64,000 bases of DNA from Nodularia sp034931045 (lineage in GTDB: Bacteria; Cyanobacteriota; Cyanobacteriia; Cyanobacteriales; Nostocaceae), in NCBI RefSeq assembly GCF_034931045.1, contig NZ_JAYGHH010000011.1, positions 41,863-105,862 on the forward strand, read 5' to 3'. The notes below the pieces were generated by a model. It searched no databases and was not told where the DNA came from. It was given only the letters and a program-made list of their open reading frames with translations. A program made the translations under genes and the position numbers. The number at the start of each line of letters is the position of its first letter. Position 1 is the first letter of the stretch. This document shows, one piece after another, positions 50,674-60,212 of the stretch.

Positions 50674-52386
50674 TTAATAATTTTGCTCTGGTAAAAAAAG
50701 AGTGAATTGACTGCCTTCACCCAATGTTGATACCACGGTTACATCCCCGCCATGCAAACGCGCCAACTTGCGTGTTAAGGCTAAACCTAGACCAGCACCT
50801 TCATACTGACGATTTAAGCGGCTATCCAGTTGTTGAAAAGGTTCAAATAGAAATTCAAACTGATTGGTATCAATCCCAATCCCAGTATCAGAAATTATAA
50901 AATTAATGCCTCTAGGTACTTTTTCAACTGTCAAAGATACTTCGCCGACGGTGGTAAATTTAATAGCATTCTCTAAAAGATTATGTAACATTTGTTTAAC
51001 GCGTTGTCCGTCAGCAATGCACACATCTGCTTTTAAATCAATTTCACATATTAATTGTAGTCCTTTTGCTAAGGCGCGATCGCGTACTGTCGATAAGACA
51101 AAATTACAAAGTTCTGGGACTGACAAAGGTAATAAAGATAATTCTTCTTTTCCAGCTTCAACTTTAGATAAATCCAAAATATCATTAATCACTGATAGCA
51201 AATGTTCCCCACTGTTGTATATGCAACTGATATATTCCTTCTGTTTATCATTCAGGGAGCCAACCATTTCTTGTTGTAACAATTGGGACAAACCCATAAT
51301 GGCATTCAGAGGTGTTCGCAGTTCGTGACTCATGGTTGCTAAAAATTCAGTTTTTGCCCGACTGCCGGCTTCTGCGGCTGTTTGAGAGCCACGTTGTTTT
51401 AACTCTGCTTGTTTACGCTCAGTAATATTCTCAATCATTGCTAGGAAAAACTCAGGTTTCCCATTCATGTCTGGAACCATAGAAATCGAAAGGTGAGTCC
51501 AAACTAAACCACCCTGTTTATGTAGAAATGGTCTTTCAATTTCAAGCCGATGTCTTTCTACAAATTCTGTGGAACTGTCTTGACGCATTTCTGCAACTAT
51601 TTGTTTATAAAACGCTAAATCTCCCCTTTGGTGTAAAATGTAGTCAATAAAGCTCTGCCCGCATAGTTCTTCTTGACTGTATCCCAACATCTGACACAGC
51701 GCTGGATTAATATCAACTATCTGCGCGTTCAAGTTGATCAGTCCAATACCAACAGAGGAACGCTCAAAAATCGCCCTCAACTTAGCCTCACTTTGTCTGA
51801 TTGCTGATTGTGCCGCGTTGCGATCGCTTGCTTCTATGGCGATGGTCACAAAATCTGCTATGGAACCTGCAAAATTTTCTTCTGCCAAAGACCACTGGCG
51901 AACTGTGTCATGTTCATGGCACACCACCCCCACTAAACGACCTCTCAGCCAAATCGGTGCAGCCAGCATGGATGTCATGCCAAACACAGAAAGATAAGAG
52001 GCAGATAATTCTTGGGTTCTTTGGTCTGTGATAGCATCATTGACTGCTATGGTACGCTCTTGCTCCAAAGCTTGAAAATAAGCAGGATAATTGGCTGTTA
52101 ACAAAGACTGACCAAAGGTATGTTTGTTTTGGCTAACATCATATAAGTCGATGGATTCAATCGCTGAACAATCTTCGTTATATAACCATACCCCAACCCT
52201 TTGCACCGTGAGTGTTTGAGTCGCAGTTTCTGTAATTTCTCTAAGTGCTGCATTTAGGTTAGCTTCCAAAAATGTCTTACTTCTGGCTAATTTAACTAGC
52301 GCCTGGCTTTGTCTTTGTTGCTCATTTTTTGTAATTTGCAAAGCCTCTTGTACCTGCTGATGTTCTGTAGTATCTTTAAGCACCAT
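50674..52386 (-). CDS. GAF-PAS sensor histidine kinase
   Basis: 570 residues. The N-terminus 'VLKDTTEHQQVQEALQ' reads like the tail of a PAS/PAC module, then a coiled coil, a GAF domain (about 40-190; 'SMLAAPIWLRGRLVGVVCHEH'), a PAS/PAC module (about 205-330), HisKA with His354 in 'TMSHELRTPLNAIMG' and a HATPase ('LLENAIKFT', 'DTGIGIDTNQF', 'GAGLGLALT'). No receiver domain follows. No membrane helix. The stub at the N-terminus suggests loss of upstream sensor modules. Confidence 0.88.
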   Translation of the reverse strand: MVLKDTTEHQQVQEALQITKNEQQRQSQALVKLARSKTFLEANLNAALREITETATQTLTVQRVGVWLYNEDCSAIESIDLYDVSQNKHTFGQSLLTANYPAYFQALEQERTIAVNDAITDQRTQELSASYLSVFGMTSMLAAPIWLRGRLVGVVCHEHDTVRQWSLAEENFAGSIADFVTIAIEASDRNAAQSAIRQSEAKLRAIFERSSVGIGLINLNAQIVDINPALCQMLGYSQEELCGQSFIDYILHQRGDLAFYKQIVAEMRQDSSTEFVERHRLEIERPFLHKQGGLVWTHLSISMVPDMNGKPEFFLAMIENITERKQAELKQRGSQTAAEAGSRAKTEFLATMSHELRTPLNAIMGLSQLLQQEMVGSLNDKQKEYISCIYNSGEHLLSVINDILDLSKVEAGKEELSLLPLSVPELCNFVLSTVRDRALAKGLQLICEIDLKADVCIADGQRVKQMLHNLLENAIKFTTVGEVSLTVEKVPRGINFIISDTGIGIDTNQFEFLFEPFQQLDSRLNRQYEGAGLGLALTRKLARLHGGDVTVVSTLGEGSQFTLFLPEQNY

Positions 52387-53018
52387 TATTTGCGTTCGTT
52401 GCCCCTATTAAGAAACTATAATGTTGTATTCCACGGTAAAAACACAACAGTATGTTACTAATACAATTACTTCATGCTAGTTTTCACAAATAGACCGTGT
52501 ATTTTTATTCATAAAATCTTCAAACTATCCCAATACAGCATTTTGCAGGTCAATGAGGTACAGACATAAATAATCACAGGACATCTTGCTTGCCACTGGT
52601 GTATCGATTTATGAGACATTGAGAGTTTTTGTATTTGGGTAATTTGGTGTTTGTTATTTGGAAGTTTATCAACCCGAATTTTTTTTATAAAATGGGCTTT
52701 TCATGGATTTTGAATGGTCTGTTTATTTACGCCGTGTTGTACTAGTATCATTCCACTAGGGTATATTGACTCAGATTCATCTTGCTTCCTACTTCCCTGT
52801 GCTTAAATCCCTCACTGCTTAAGTAATCTATGGGTAGAAAATCAGGTTATGAACCCTGTTCATCAAAAAAAACAACCTTTATTTAAGCATCAACAATCAC
52901 TATTTAACCATGTAAATACTGAGAATTAGCGCGATCGCGCATTCACCTAGAGAAAGATACCCTAATAGTTAAAGTTTGTAAGAATTGAAATAATAGCAGA
53001 TGTTCTGGAGGTAGTCTA
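52387..53018. other. Divergent intergenic region of about 630 bases with a half MITE
   Basis: Between the GAF-PAS kinase and the cobalamin-binding protein. It contains the right half of a family A MITE (52691-52746) and a HIP1-like site near 52931-52938. I see no RNA gene. The end carries the strong GGAGG ribosome site (about 53006-53012) of the next gene. Confidence 0.5.
52691..52746 (+). repeat. MITE-like element, family A, right half only
   Basis: GGGCTTTTCATGGATTTTGAA then TTTACGCCGTGTTGTACTAGT, closely matching the right 55 bases of copy 1 (5089-5143). The left end with the AGTCAAA heptads is not recognisable upstream. Confidence 0.7.
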
Positions 53019-53945
53019 ATGGCGAATAACAGTGTGAGGATTGTTTCTCTGATCCCCAGTGGAACCGAAATTTTGGCCGCCCTGGGATTGACTAGTGAAA
53101 TTGTCGGGCGATCGCATGAATGTGACTACCCGCCAGAAATTCATAATCGCCCCGTTTGTACCCAAGCACGCTTGAACTCTCATGACCCTAGCCGCAAAAT
53201 TCATGATAATGTTAACGATTTATTACAATCTGCTTTAAGTATCTATGAAATCAAAACAGATATTCTAGAGAAATTACAGCCCACTCACATTATCACTCAA
53301 GACCAGTGTGATGTCTGTGCCGTCAGCCTTGCAGATGTGGAAAAAGCTGTTGCTAGTATCATCCACAGTTCACCTCAGATTATTTCCTTAAAACCCAATC
53401 TTCTGGAAGATGTGTGGCAAGATATTGAGCGAATCGGTCATATATTTGGTGTAGACTCAGTTCACCTTTTAGAAAATTTAGAAGCTCGCGTTACTATTTG
53501 TCAACGCAAACTCCAAGGGCTGTCTTTAACAGAATTACCCACAGTAGCTTGTATTGAATGGACAGACCCTTTAATGACAGCTGCAAATTGGATTCCTGAA
53601 CTAGTTAACTTAGCTGGAGGTCAGGCACAGTTTAGTGTTACAGGTCAACCTTCTACTACTGTTCCGTGGGAAACACTACTCAAAAGCAATCCAGATATTA
53701 TCATTTTTATGCCCTGTGGCTTTGATTTAAATCGGACTCGCCAAGAAGCCAAGTTATTCACTCAACGTCTGGATTGGCAAAAACTTCACGCCGCCCAAAG
53801 TGGCAGAGTTTATATTACTGATGGTAATGCCTTCTTCAATCGTTCAGGGCCAAGACTCGCAGATTCTCTAGAAATTTTGGCAGAAGTTTTACATCCAGAA
53901 ATTTTTGATTATGGCTATAAAGGAACTGCTTGGGATACTATCTGA
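53019..53945 (+). CDS. Cobalamin-binding / BtuF-like periplasmic-binding-fold protein
   Basis: 308 residues of the class III substrate-binding fold. 'RIVSLIPSGTEILAALGLTSEIVGRSHECDYPPE' and 'HIITQDQCDVCAVSLADVEKA' are typical of the BtuF-like branch; 'NPDIIIFMPCGFD' and 'NAFFNRSGPRLADSLEIL' follow. It lacks a signal peptide or lipobox, so it would be cytosolic unless exported otherwise. No BtuC or BtuD permease gene is adjacent. A GGAGG ribosome site supports ATG 53019. A hairpin terminator follows the stop. Confidence 0.85.
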   Translation: MANNSVRIVSLIPSGTEILAALGLTSEIVGRSHECDYPPEIHNRPVCTQARLNSHDPSRKIHDNVNDLLQSALSIYEIKTDILEKLQPTHIITQDQCDVCAVSLADVEKAVASIIHSSPQIISLKPNLLEDVWQDIERIGHIFGVDSVHLLENLEARVTICQRKLQGLSLTELPTVACIEWTDPLMTAANWIPELVNLAGGQAQFSVTGQPSTTVPWETLLKSNPDIIIFMPCGFDLNRTRQEAKLFTQRLDWQKLHAAQSGRVYITDGNAFFNRSGPRLADSLEILAEVLHPEIFDYGYKGTAWDTI

Positions 53946-53952
53946 CACAGCA

Positions 53953-53976
53953 ATTAGACGCGATTTATCGCGTCTT
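53953..53976. terminator. Bidirectional hairpin terminator between convergent genes
   Basis: AGACGCGAT pairs with ATCGCGTCT around a TT loop, with short A and T tracts outside. It lies between the cobalamin-binding protein gene and the convergent methyltransferase gene and can serve both. Confidence 0.75.
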
Positions 53977-53990
53977 TACAAATACGTTTT

Positions 53991-54707
53991 TTACATCCAA
54001 GCGCTAAAAACAGCTAAACCGTAATATTTCCAAGGTACTGCTACTGTCTTAAACCCAGATGTGGACAGCATTTGCAATTGGTTATCTAGGGTAGCAAGTT
54101 GGTCTTGGCTAGAGTATCCTTGCTGACTACTACTACCAACTTTAGCCCGCACTTCTGTTAAATTAATTCCCTGTTGGGCTGCCCATTCTTGTCTGGCTGT
54201 CTGGTAAACTTCTGCTAGGACAGATGATTCTTGTAAAGTGGGGTCTGCATTACCAAAATAACCACCTTGACTCAGACTGGCAGCAATTCGTTGAAATAAC
54301 TTCAACTTCATCTGATCATCGAGATGGTGAATCGCCAAAGATGACACACAAGCATCAAATTTGCCACCAATATCCAATTTTTCGGGATTTTCTGCCCAGT
54401 TGCCAAAATCTGCTTGAATCCCAGTCCACCTTTGTTGATATCCAGCAGATGTAATTTTATCGCCGGCAGATTGTAACATTCGCGGGGAGTAGTCTAGGGC
54501 AACGATTTCGGCATCAGGAAAGCGGTGGAAAATTTTCAGAGTCAGTTCCCCTGTACCGCAGCCTAGTTCTAAAATTCGGCGGGTTGTGGTCGGAAGACAC
54601 CGGGTAATTACCTCCAACATTTCATCATATCGGGGTAAGAGTTGGCGAATGCCATGATCAAAATCCGCAGTGTTGGCGAATACTTCTCCGGGAAATATTT
54701 GTTGCAT
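53991..54707 (-). CDS. Class I SAM-dependent methyltransferase
   Basis: 238 residues. Motif I is 'RILELGCGTGELTLKIF' (44-60), motif II 'EIVALDYSPRML', then 'FDACVSSLAIHHLDD'. The pattern is that of small-molecule methyltransferases of the UbiE/Tam type. The substrate is unknown. No neighbour suggests a pathway. Confidence 0.85.
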   Translation of the reverse strand: MQQIFPGEVFANTADFDHGIRQLLPRYDEMLEVITRCLPTTTRRILELGCGTGELTLKIFHRFPDAEIVALDYSPRMLQSAGDKITSAGYQQRWTGIQADFGNWAENPEKLDIGGKFDACVSSLAIHHLDDQMKLKLFQRIAASLSQGGYFGNADPTLQESSVLAEVYQTARQEWAAQQGINLTEVRAKVGSSSQQGYSSQDQLATLDNQLQMLSTSGFKTVAVPWKYYGLAVFSAWM

Positions 54708-54872
54708 GAGAATTGAACAGATAATTAATATAGATGCACTTCTAAAGCATAGCCTTGGCGAGTCGTTTCCAGATATTGCTAAAATAAAACAATAATATAT
54801 TTAGTTATCAATAATGGAACATAGGGGCAATCAACCACCATGAAATACCGAAAAATAGCCCTGAATCAGATT

Positions 54873-54913
54873 GTTTTGACTTTTGACTTTTGACTTCCGC
54901 GTAGCGGTAGTAG
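54873..54913 (-). repeat. MITE-like element, family A, left half only, inverted
   Basis: On the minus strand this reads CTACTACCGCTACGCGGAAG then three TCAAAAG heptads, the left end of the family A element. No right end is seen further on. It lies just upstream of the CNNM/CorC-type gene. Confidence 0.65.
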
Positions 54914-54946
54914 CCCAAAATTTTACTCCCATACTTGGGAAACTAT

Positions 54947-55993
54947 ATGTTCCAGCTTGTCATAATTGTATTTGTTGTTATTTTAGGTTCAGCCATTTGT
55001 TCTGGTACAGAAACGGCGTTGTTTTCTGTTTCTCCTCTGAGAGTTAGACAACTAGCACAATCAAATAACCCTTCAGCCGTAGCACTTTTGGCGATTCGAG
55101 AAAACATGAATCGACCAATTGCAACCATTGTAATTCTGAACAATATTTTTAATATCGTTGGTAGTATTCTTACAGGTAGTATTGCTAGTCAAGTCTTAGG
55201 AGATACTTGGCTGGGGATATTTTCAGGAATGTTTACTTTTTTGATTATCATCTTTGCTGAAATTATTCCTAAGACAATTGGAGAGCGCTATTCTGAACAA
55301 ATCGCTATGTTAGCGGCTTTACCTGTCACTGGACTTTCTATAGTTTTTACACCCTTAGTTTGGATTATAGAAAATTTGACTGCACGTTTTTTTAAAACCA
55401 AAAAACGACCAACTACAAATGAAGCTGAAATTAAGCTGCTGGCGAATATTGGTCAACAAGAGGGGATTATTCAAAGCGATGAAGCCGAAATGATTCAACG
55501 GGTATTTAGATTAAATGATGTCACGGCCGCAGATTTAATGACACCGCGAATCATGTTGACATATATCCGTGGTCATCTGACTCTTGAGGAAGTCAAACAA
55601 GAGATTATTGCTTCTCAGCATACCCGAATTATTGTAGTTGATGAATCTATTGATCAAGTAATTGGATTTGCTTTAAAGCAAAATTTACTAACAGCGATGG
55701 TTGAAGGTAATAACCAGGAAAAAATTGCTAACTTAGCGCGAAAAGTTCACTTTGTTCCTGAAATAATTCGAGCAGATAAACTGATGAAAAATTTCATTGC
55801 AGCTCGTGAACATTTGGCTGTAGTAGTTGATGAATATGGAGGTGTGGCTGGTGTTGTGACTTTGGAAGATGTGTTGGAAGTAATAACTGGTGAAATTGTC
55901 GATGAAACTGATAGAACAGTTGATTTACAAGAAATTGCTCGAAAAAAGCGAGAAAAAATGTTGCAGTCTATTAATGCTAGTCATCCCAGTTAA
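54947..55993 (+). CDS. CNNM/CorC-type membrane protein (DUF21 plus CBS pair)
   Basis: 348 residues from ATG 54947 (a TTG four codons earlier is less likely). A DUF21 transmembrane domain (about 1-170; 'GSAICSGTETALFSVSPLRV', 'FAEIIPKTIGERYS') is followed by a CBS pair (about 190-320; 'DLMTPRIMLTYI', 'AVVVDEYGGVAGVVTLEDVLEVITGEIVDE' region). Related proteins handle Mg2+ or other divalent metal efflux; the old name is hemolysin. The C-terminal CorC_HlyC domain seems to be missing or very short. Confidence 0.88.
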   Translation: MFQLVIIVFVVILGSAICSGTETALFSVSPLRVRQLAQSNNPSAVALLAIRENMNRPIATIVILNNIFNIVGSILTGSIASQVLGDTWLGIFSGMFTFLIIIFAEIIPKTIGERYSEQIAMLAALPVTGLSIVFTPLVWIIENLTARFFKTKKRPTTNEAEIKLLANIGQQEGIIQSDEAEMIQRVFRLNDVTAADLMTPRIMLTYIRGHLTLEEVKQEIIASQHTRIIVVDESIDQVIGFALKQNLLTAMVEGNNQEKIANLARKVHFVPEIIRADKLMKNFIAAREHLAVVVDEYGGVAGVVTLEDVLEVITGEIVDETDRTVDLQEIARKKREKMLQSINASHPS

Positions 55994-56064
55994 TGAGCAA
56001 AACCTGAGTATTATCTCCATCACACACCCTACCAAATAAGAGGCACTGTATTTTTGTTCTCCTA

Positions 56065-58357
56065 CTATTCGTCAATTTGTCCGAGGCGACGGATATTTAA
56101 AATGTCGCTCATTTTTTTGATTTGAGTAAATACTTGCTCTAGTTGCACGCGATCGCGTATATCTATTCCTAAATCAATCAACGCTGGTTGACCAATGGAA
56201 GTATTCACCTGTGCATGACGCACATTGATCCCCTGGTCACTCAAACGGGATAAAATATCCTTCAAAACTCCCACCCGGTCAAGGGCTTCGATTTGTACAT
56301 TCACTGGGTAAGTGTGGGGACGGCTGATATGTTCGGTGGCTGAGTTCCAACTCACAGGTACTAAGCGTTCATACTCCACACTTTCCAAATTATTGCACCC
56401 TTGGCGATGGATGGTAATTCCCCTTCCTCTTGTTACTACACCAATAATCGGTTCGCCAGCAATAGGGGTACAACACCCTGCTAAATGATATACCAATCCT
56501 TCTACACCAATAATCGGTGAATCACAAGGACGTGTGCTGTGGGGAGGCGTATCACGGACAGTTTTTGAGGTCGTTGGTAGTTCTTTACCGGGAAATAAAG
56601 GAATAACGTTAGCAGGTTGTTGTCCTTTAGCTACTTCTCGCCAGCGATTTAGCACCAGGTTGAGAGTAATTTCACCGTAACCCAAACCGGCGAGTAAATC
56701 TTCAGCGCTATGGTAATTACACTTTTCAGCTACAGTCTGCATGGCTTCTGATTTCAGCAAGTTATCAAAACCTGTTTTACCTAGTTCCTTTTCTAACAAC
56801 TCTCTTCCACGGGCCACATTTTCATCACGGCGCGATCGCTTGTACCATTGTTTAATCCGATACTTCGCTGCTGAACTACTGGCAAAGTTCAACCAATCCA
56901 AACTGGGATGGCTATTCTTTTGGGTAATAATTTCGACAATTGCACCATTTTGCAAACGCGTTGACAAAGGAACCATGCGACCATTCACCCGCGCCCCTGC
57001 ACAGTGGTTGCCGACTTCTGTATGAATATGATAAGCAAAATCTATACACGTAGCACCAGGACTTAAGGGTATAACATCCCCCTTTGGGGTGAAGACATAG
57101 ACATCATCTTCAAATAAATTGTCTTTGACGCTATCAAGATACTCTTGAGCGTCTTTAAGATCACTTTGCCATTCCAGGAGATGTCTTAACCAAGTAAACT
57201 NNNNNNNNNNNNNNNNNNNNNNNNNCATCAGCGCTTGTCAATTGACTGGTAGAACCACCTGTTTCTTTGTACTTCCAATGGGCTGCAATCCCATATTCAG
57301 CAACATGATGCATTTCTACAGTGCGAATTTGAATCTCCAAAGGCCGGCCAGTCAAGCCAATCACGCCAGTATGCAACGACTGGTAACGGTTAGGCTTGGG
57401 CAATCCAATGTAATCCTTGAATCGAGAGGGAATGGGGCGAAAAGCATCATGAACCACTGCCAAAGCCCGATAGCATTCCTCATTAGTCTGGACTATAATT
57501 CGCAGGGCGGCCAAATCGTAAATTTCATGAAATTCTTTTTGCTGCCTTTGCATTTTTTGATAAATGCTATAAAGGTGCTTGGGACGACCACTGATATCCT
57601 GACAATGGATACCGGCTTGGTGCAAACGTTCTCGCAACATATCTGTGGCTTTCGCCAGTTTCTCTTCCCGCGCCGCCCGTTTTTCGGAAACATGATCTTG
57701 TATTTGCCGAAAAGCTTCTGGTTCGAGGTATTTAAAAGACAAATCTTCCAATTCCCATTTTATCCGCCACATTCCCAAGCGATTTGCTAGGGGGGCAAAA
57801 ATATCTCTGGTTTCTTGGGCGCTGCGGCGGCGGCTGGATTCTGACATATATTGTAAAGTTCGCATATTATGCAAACGGTCTGCCAGTTTCACCACAATTA
57901 CCCGGATATCCTGCGCCATAGCCAAAAACATCCGCCGGAAGTTTTCCGCTTGGCTTTCAGTTTTGCTAGTGAAATTGATTTTAGACAGCTTGGTGACACC
58001 TTCCACCAATTGCCGGACTTCTGGCCCAAAGTGTGATTCTATATCGTCACAAGTTACATCTGTATCTTCAACTACATCATGAAGAAATCCAGCTGCTATC
58101 ATAGCAGGACTGCCCCCCAAATCTCGCAGCAATCCAGCTACGGCAACGGGATGACTAATATAGAGTTCTCCTGATTTGCGGTACTGTCCCTCATGCAGTT
58201 GATAAGCAAATTCAAATGCCTTACCAATTAAGACTGCATCAGTATACCTTCGGTTTGCTTCGGCTTCGCCCTTAAATGTTGAAAATTCTCTTAAACATTT
58301 TTGAAGCCATTCCGGAAGGGTGAGATCGGTGGGGGAATTTATAAGTATGCTGCTCAT
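56065..58357 (-). CDS. rel: Bifunctional (p)ppGpp synthetase/hydrolase Rel (split by assembly gap)
   Basis: RelA/SpoT homologue that makes and degrades (p)ppGpp in the stringent response. The hydrolase HD domain has His69 and His93-Asp94 ('HDVVEDT'); the synthetase has 'GRPKHLYSIYQKMQRQ', 'IYDLAALRIIV' and 'YQSLHTGVIG'. After the N run at 57201-57225 come the TGS domain ('DDVYVFTPKGDVIPLSPGATCIDFAYHIHTEVG' region) and a C-terminal ACT domain. The two halves are in different frames only because 25 N was inserted. About three missing bases would restore 'SADEKFTWLRH', giving roughly 756 residues, normal for the family. The gene therefore looks intact. Confidence 0.93.
57201..57225. other. Assembly gap (25 N) in rel
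   Basis: A 25-N placeholder. Flanking codons GAT-G.. and ..AG-TTT fit 'D-E-K-F' with only about three bases missing. Confidence 0.9.
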
Positions 58358-58484
58358 ACAATAGGAATTAAAGGTAGTTGGTAGATAAGTCAGTGATGAA
58401 CGTCATAGATAGCATCATGGACTAAAAATACTATCTGCCAGAGGTTTCAGTTAAAAATGAGAATGATTTTCTATTTGGCCTATG

Positions 58485-58498
58485 GTAATTATCCATAC
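58485..58498. promoter_or_regulatory. NtcA-like palindrome GTA-N8-TAC in the rel-patD divergent region
   Basis: GTAATTATCCATAC matches the GTA-N8-TAC core of NtcA sites. A TATGCT -10-like hexamer follows at 58515-58520, but 16 bases downstream instead of the usual 20-24, so activation in the standard way is doubtful. The core is short and would occur by chance many times in 64 kb. Confidence 0.3.
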
Positions 58499-58546
58499 TG
58501 CGATTAGAAAATCTTATGCTGAAAATTCGATTTATGGCAAATAAAA

Positions 58547-58566
58547 CCTCAAAGTGTAATTTGAGG
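58547..58566 (+). promoter_or_regulatory. Leader hairpin upstream of the probable patD
   Basis: CCTCAAA (58547-58553) pairs with TTTGAGG (58560-58566) around GTGTAA, with GGTTTTT about 6 bases later. It lies 79 bases before the start codon, where it could be an attenuator or a 5' UTR structure. Inference from the fold only. Confidence 0.35.
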
Positions 58567-58644
58567 CTGATGGTTTTTAATAAAAAGTTGAGAAAGTTTA
58601 TTAGATAATTTTCTTGAAACTAATACTATCTTAACTAGGACTGA

Positions 58645-58998
58645 ATGTCTCTAAATCTTGAGAAATATCAGGCACTAGCAACTTTGCTAGAGCAAGTACG
58701 CTGTGATACAACCTCGACCCCAGTAACTGCACCCCATCTGCGAAAGGGTGTATCCTTGTTACAGCAAATGTTTCGGCAGCAGATTGTGCCTTTGCCCGCA
58801 GAGAATTCGCGGGTACAATCCTATCGGACAGAGATTAGTAAGCAGTTGCGTTTGTTGGAAATTGATGTCATGTTTCTCCAAGGATCGCGCCAAGCATCGA
58901 CTGCCGAAGGGAGGCTGAAGACGATAAGCGATCGCCTGACTACTCTAATTCAATACTGTGAAGCTATTCTCCAGCAAGAACCGGAGGAGGAAAAATAA
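58645..58998 (+). CDS. patD: Probable heterocyst frequency control protein PatD
   Basis: A 117-residue, helical, soluble protein starting 'MSLNLEKYQALATLLEQVRCD' and containing 'ISKQLRLLEIDVMFLQG' and 'RLKTISDRLTTLIQYC'. From memory this matches the PatD family of heterocystous cyanobacteria. In Anabaena PCC 7120 PatD affects heterocyst frequency and interacts with FtsZ. The match cannot be scored here, so the name is probable, not certain. AGGA lies about 6 bases before ATG 58645. It is divergent from rel. Confidence 0.62.
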   Translation: MSLNLEKYQALATLLEQVRCDTTSTPVTAPHLRKGVSLLQQMFRQQIVPLPAENSRVQSYRTEISKQLRLLEIDVMFLQGSRQASTAEGRLKTISDRLTTLIQYCEAILQQEPEEEK

Positions 58999-59147
58999 CA
59001 ATTCTTTACCTTTTGCTCTACTTCTGACATCATCTCATTTTTCACTGCCAATTGAAAGTTATTTTTGTAACAAGTTGGGAAATGGGGAGTGGGGAGTAGG
59101 GAATAGGTTTGGAGATAAAATGTGGGAATATTTAGTAATTCGTAATT

Positions 59148-60212
59148 ATGAAAACAGACGCAATTTTCTACGAAATATTTAAAGAATTCCCCAATATCTT
59201 TTTTGAAATTATCGGTAAACCTGATATTAACACCAATAGTTATGAGTTTAGCGCACCAGAAATTAAACAAAAAAGCTTTCGATTAGATGGGTTGTTTTCT
59301 CCCCTGGAAGCATTTCCTAATCAACCCCTGTATTTCGTCGAGATTCAGTTTTACAAAGATGATGAATTTTATGATCGACTGTTTACCAGTATTTCCCTTT
59401 ATTTCACCCAATATCAACCACCTAACCCGGATTGGTTGGCAATAGTTATCTATGACAAACGCAGTAATGAACGTAGCTATCCCCTCCGTTATCGTTCATT
59501 GTTAGAACCTCATCTGCGTCGCTTTTACCTAGACGAACTTGAAGATGCACCAGATAATTCTCTAGGAGTAGGAATTGTTCGCTTAGTTGTAGAGAGTGAA
59601 AACAAAGCTGAAGAACTTGCCAAAACTCTGATTGACAAGGCGAGGGAGGAATTGATAGATACTCTCATCCAAAGAAAAGTTATAGAATTTATAGAGACAA
59701 TTGTTGTCTACAAGTTTCCTAATTTAAGCCGCGAGGAAATAGAAACCATGCTGAATTTAAANNNNNNNNNNNNNNNNNNNNNNNNNNNNNNNNNNNNNNN
59801 NNNNNNNNNNNNNNNNNNNNNNNNNNNNNNNNNNNNNNNNNNNNNNNNNNNNNNNNNNNNNNNNNNNNNNNNNNNNNNNNNNNNNNNNNNNNNNNNNNNN
59901 NNNNNNNNNNNNNNNNNNNNNNNNNNNNNNNNNNNNNNNNNNNNNNNNNNNNNNNNNNNNNNNNNNNNNNNNNNNNNNNNNNNNNNNNNNNNNNNNNNNN
60001 NNNNNNNNNNNNNNNNNNNNNNNNNNNNNNNNNNNNNNNNCTTACTGAAAAAAACTAGAGTTTATCAAGAAGCAAAAGAAGAAGGCGAACTAAAAACTAA
60101 GTTAAATATTTTGCCCAAACTTGTACAACGAGGACTTAGCATTCAGGAGATAGCAGAATTATTAGAATTAGATACTGAAACCATTAGAAAGGCTTTGGGA
60201 GATAATTCGTAA
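59148..60212 (+). CDS. Rpn family / DUF2887 PD-(D/E)xK nuclease (contains a large assembly gap)
   Basis: A protein of about 350 residues as drawn. The start 'MKTDAIFYEIFKEFPNIFFEIIG' and the nuclease core 'RLDGLFSP...LYFVEIQFYKDDEFYDRLF' (Asp and Glu-x-Gln of a PD-(D/E)xK fold) are typical of cyanobacterial DUF2887/Rpn proteins, once called putative transposases. After the 279-N gap the C-terminus ('KLVQRGLSIQEIAELLELDTETIRKAL') is a small HTH-like motif common to this family. Rpn proteins are recombination-promoting nucleases. The gap is in frame, but its size may be arbitrary. Confidence 0.85.
   Translation: MKTDAIFYEIFKEFPNIFFEIIGKPDINTNSYEFSAPEIKQKSFRLDGLFSPLEAFPNQPLYFVEIQFYKDDEFYDRLFTSISLYFTQYQPPNPDWLAIVIYDKRSNERSYPLRYRSLLEPHLRRFYLDELEDAPDNSLGVGIVRLVVESENKAEELAKTLIDKAREELIDTLIQRKVIEFIETIVVYKFPNLSREEIETMLNLXXXXXXXXXXXXXXXXXXXXXXXXXXXXXXXXXXXXXXXXXXXXXXXXXXXXXXXXXXXXXXXXXXXXXXXXXXXXXXXXXXXXXXXXXXXXXXLLKKTRVYQEAKEEGELKTKLNILPKLVQRGLSIQEIAELLELDTETIRKALGDNS
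59762..60040. other. Assembly gap (279 N)
   Basis: Large N run inside the Rpn-type gene. 279 is a multiple of three. The flanks suggest that the hidden part is the repetitive charged 'KEEGE..' region typical of this family, which often collapses in assembly. Confidence 0.95.

Noticed and set aside
50674..52386. GAF domain kinase as a phytochrome or cyanobacteriochrome
   Set aside because: No chromophore-binding cysteine context was recognised in the GAF region.
57161..58357. rel as two separate genes (an HD-synthetase gene and a TGS-ACT gene)
   Set aside because: The halves join into a standard Rel protein across a 25-N placeholder.
59148..60212. Rpn/DUF2887 gene as a true insertion-sequence transposase
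   Set aside because: No inverted ends or target duplication were found around it; the family is nuclease-like and usually not within an IS.
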